Assembly: GCA_021778815.1 (NCBI GenBank)
Contig: JAJYBW010000036.1
Span: 1 to 14,111 of the forward strand
Origin: Acidobacteriota bacterium
Lineage (GTDB): Bacteria; Acidobacteriota; Terriglobia; Terriglobales; Acidobacteriaceae
Reading direction: 5' to 3'
Length of the DNA: 14,111 nt
The notes under the pieces are model-generated. The model searched no databases and was not told where the DNA came from. It saw only the letters and a program-made list of their open reading frames with translations. Below, one piece after another: positions 12,245 to 14,111 of the stretch. Within the stretch, counting starts at the first letter, position 1. Every line of letters begins with the position of its first letter. The position numbers and the translations under genes are program-made.

Positions 12245-13960
12245 ATGGACCTTCGCTATTCGCTTCCGGCAAAACTAGAACAGGATTTTTCGGCCGCCGT
12301 CACTGATTGGGAGAATGGAAAAATCGGTCGCCTGTGGGCTCGCGACGCCTCGCTGTGGACCAACCAGGATGAGTCGAAGTGGCTGGGTTGGCTCGACATT
12401 GTGGAGCGTCAACAGAAAGACGTGGAGAAATTTCGCGCTCTGGCCCAGGACATCAAGACTGCCGGCTTTCAGTACGCATTGCTGCTCGGCATGGGCGGCT
12501 CCAGTTTGTGTCCGGAGGTGCTGGCGGAAACCTTTGGCCAGCAGGATGGATTTCCGCGTCTCTCCATTGTCGATTCCACCGATCCGGCGCAGGTGCGTGC
12601 CGCCGAGAAAAGTGTCGACCTGAAAAAAACAGTCATCATCGTATCCAGCAAGTCCGGCTCGACGCTGGAGCCGAATATCCTCAAGCAATACTTTATGGCG
12701 CGCATGAAAGAGGCGGTCGGCGAGAAGGAGGCCGGGAAGCACTTCATCGCGGTGACCGATCCCGGCTCGCACATGGAGCAAGTGGCCAAGGCGGACGGAT
12801 TTCGCCACATTTTCTACGGCGACCCGCAAATTGGCGGCCGCTATTCCGCACTGTCGAGCTTCGGCATCGTTCCTGCGGTCGTTATGGGTCTGGATGTGGA
12901 AAAGTTGCTGAGCCGGGCCAAGATCGCTGTCGACGCATGCCATTCGACCGATATCAAGAAAAATCCTGGCGTCAAGCTGGGACTGATTCTGGGAGTCGCA
13001 GCGAATGCAGGGCACGACAAGATCACGTTCTTCACTTCGCCCGCCATCTACGATATGGGCGCATGGTTTGAGCAGTTGATTGCGGAGTCGACCGGCAAAC
13101 AAGGGAAGGGAATTACTCCCGTCGATCTGGAAGAAATTGCCGATCCTGATGAGTATGGCGAGGATCGCATCTTTGCGTACGTGCGGCTGGAGGGCGCGGA
13201 CAATGCCCGCCTGGATGCCGCCGTCGAGAGACTCGAGAAGGCGGGCCAGCCGGTGGTGCGTCTGGCGATGCGCGATGTCTACGACGCGGCGGAACAGTTC
13301 TTTACCTGGGAGATTGCCACTGCGGTCGCCGGCTCGGTCATCGGCATCGATGCATTCAATCAGCCGGACGTGGAAGCCGCGAAAATTGAAGCGCGACGCC
13401 TGACCGACGAATACGAGAAGACGGGAAAATTGCCGGAGCAGACGCCAATTTTCGACGATGGAAAGGTCAAGCTGTTCGCGGATCCAAAGTATGCCGCCGT
13501 TCTGCATGGGGGCCAGGACATCGGACAGTCGGATTTACCCGGATATTTGCGCGCCCATTTTGCCCAACTTAGAGCTGGAGATTATTTTGCCGTGCTTGGA
13601 TTCATCCAGCGCGATCGCGAGCACGAAAAGACCATGCAGCAGATGCGTCACAAAGTTCGCGATAGAAAGAAGGTCGCAACTTGCCTCGGCTTCGGGCCCC
13701 GCTTTCTGCACTCCACCGGGCAGGATTACAAAGGCGGTCCAAACACGGGCGTGTTTCTCCAGATCACCGGCGATCACGCGCAAGACCTTGCCATTCCGGA
13801 CCAGAAATACACTTTCGGCGTGGTCATCGATGCCCAGGCCGCGGGCGATCTAAGCGTGTTGCAGCAGCGCGGGCGTCGCGCTTTACGCGTCCACCTCGGC
13901 AAGGACGTGGAAGCCGGCCTTGAGTATCTAGCCAGCGCTGTGGAGAAGGCGCTGGCCTGA
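12245..13960 (+). CDS. pgi: Phosphoglucose isomerase of the transaldolase-fusion type, stand-alone
   Basis: A 571-residue cytosolic enzyme predicted to interconvert glucose-6-phosphate and fructose-6-phosphate. Sugar-phosphate (SIS) motifs are clear: GMGGSSLCPEVLA (82-94), SSKSGSTLEP (134-143), DPGSH (172-176) and GGRYSALSSFG (197-207). Further family blocks are WFEQLIAESTGKQGKG (274-289), FNQPDVE (371-377) and HSTGQDYKGGPNTGVF (489-504), with His489 and Lys496 in the region where the catalytic C-terminal residues fall. The blocks match the isomerase half of bifunctional transaldolase/phosphoglucose isomerase proteins better than classical Pgi. No transaldolase domain precedes it: the ATG at 12245 is 221 bp after the receptor stop codon with a terminator between. 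The ribosome-binding site is weak (AAGAAG). The gene appears monocistronic. Confidence 0.9.
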   Translation: MDLRYSLPAKLEQDFSAAVTDWENGKIGRLWARDASLWTNQDESKWLGWLDIVERQQKDVEKFRALAQDIKTAGFQYALLLGMGGSSLCPEVLAETFGQQDGFPRLSIVDSTDPAQVRAAEKSVDLKKTVIIVSSKSGSTLEPNILKQYFMARMKEAVGEKEAGKHFIAVTDPGSHMEQVAKADGFRHIFYGDPQIGGRYSALSSFGIVPAVVMGLDVEKLLSRAKIAVDACHSTDIKKNPGVKLGLILGVAANAGHDKITFFTSPAIYDMGAWFEQLIAESTGKQGKGITPVDLEEIADPDEYGEDRIFAYVRLEGADNARLDAAVERLEKAGQPVVRLAMRDVYDAAEQFFTWEIATAVAGSVIGIDAFNQPDVEAAKIEARRLTDEYEKTGKLPEQTPIFDDGKVKLFADPKYAAVLHGGQDIGQSDLPGYLRAHFAQLRAGDYFAVLGFIQRDREHEKTMQQMRHKVRDRKKVATCLGFGPRFLHSTGQDYKGGPNTGVFLQITGDHAQDLAIPDQKYTFGVVIDAQAAGDLSVLQQRGRRALRVHLGKDVEAGLEYLASAVEKALA

Positions 13961-13978
13961 GCCTTCGACTCGAATCGA

Positions 13979-14005
13979 GCGGGCAGGATGGTTTTCCCCG
14001 CCCGC
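13979..14005 (+). terminator. Candidate terminator of the isomerase gene
   Basis: GCGGGC (13979-13984) pairs perfectly with GCCCGC (14000-14005), with extra inner G-C pairs possible (13986-13987 with the C-run). It starts 18 nt after the stop codon and is followed by ATTTGTT. The T-tract is modest. The remaining bases to the window end (14006-14111) show no gene. Confidence 0.5.
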
Positions 14006-14111
14006 ATTTGTTCCGGCAGCGGGGTCGTGGAGCCCTTTGAACTCGTCCGCCAAGATGATATTTTGAAAAAACGCGAAAGAAATTAAGACACAGAGAGAAT
14101 CTTCATAAGAT

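Noticed and set aside
12275..13507. 410-codon antisense frame within pgi
   Set aside because: Shadow of a GC-rich coding region; the plus strand has unambiguous isomerase motifs.

Overview
The window looks like a chromosomal segment of an Acidobacteriota bacterium (Terriglobia-like). This is an inference from protein style, not from a marker gene. The pointers are a TonB-dependent receptor with an N-terminal carboxypeptidase-regulatory-like (Oar/CarboxypepD_reg) domain, a phosphoglucose isomerase of the type normally fused to transaldolase, an HU/IHF protein with an Ala/Pro/Glu tail, an exported DinB-family protein, and a moderately GC-rich sequence. There are no rRNA or tRNA genes, no insertion sequences and no CRISPR array.

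Layout, left to right. The left edge (1-78, minus) holds the first 26 codons of a DUF503/YlxP-like protein, divergent from a TTG-started NADP-dependent quinone-oxidoreductase-like gene (244-1149, plus). That gene converges on an HU/IHF-type DNA-binding gene (1313-1660, minus), with two strong hairpins in the gap. The HU gene lies downstream of signal peptide peptidase sppA (1728-2672, minus), probably in one operon. Divergent from sppA is a GT2 glycosyltransferase (2905-3708, plus), whose 5' leader ends in a 14-bp tandem repeat that runs into the ATG. A small zinc-ribbon protein (3757-4023, minus), an exported DinB-family protein (4355-4936, minus), a small two-helix membrane protein (5502-5780, plus) and a Gln/Gly/Pro-rich coiled-coil protein (5929-6357, minus) follow, separated by non-coding stretches.

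The most coherent unit is 6605-12023. An OmpR-family response regulator and a membrane histidine kinase lie 11 bp apart. Three bases after the kinase stop codon comes an array of four 11-bp direct repeats (8761-8804), the architecture expected for an OmpR/PhoB-type operator. A TonB-dependent outer-membrane receptor follows. I infer that the two-component system senses an envelope signal and controls the receptor. Between operator and receptor is an open, in-frame 81-codon stretch (9060-9302) that contains a partial CarboxypepD_reg motif and its own Shine-Dalgarno/TTG start. It may be the remnant of a second receptor or an alternative N-terminus.

A strong terminator and a perfect 20-bp palindrome separate the receptor from a stand-alone phosphoglucose isomerase (12245-13960, plus), which lacks the transaldolase half of its family. 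The last 150 bases hold a probable terminator and no recognisable gene.
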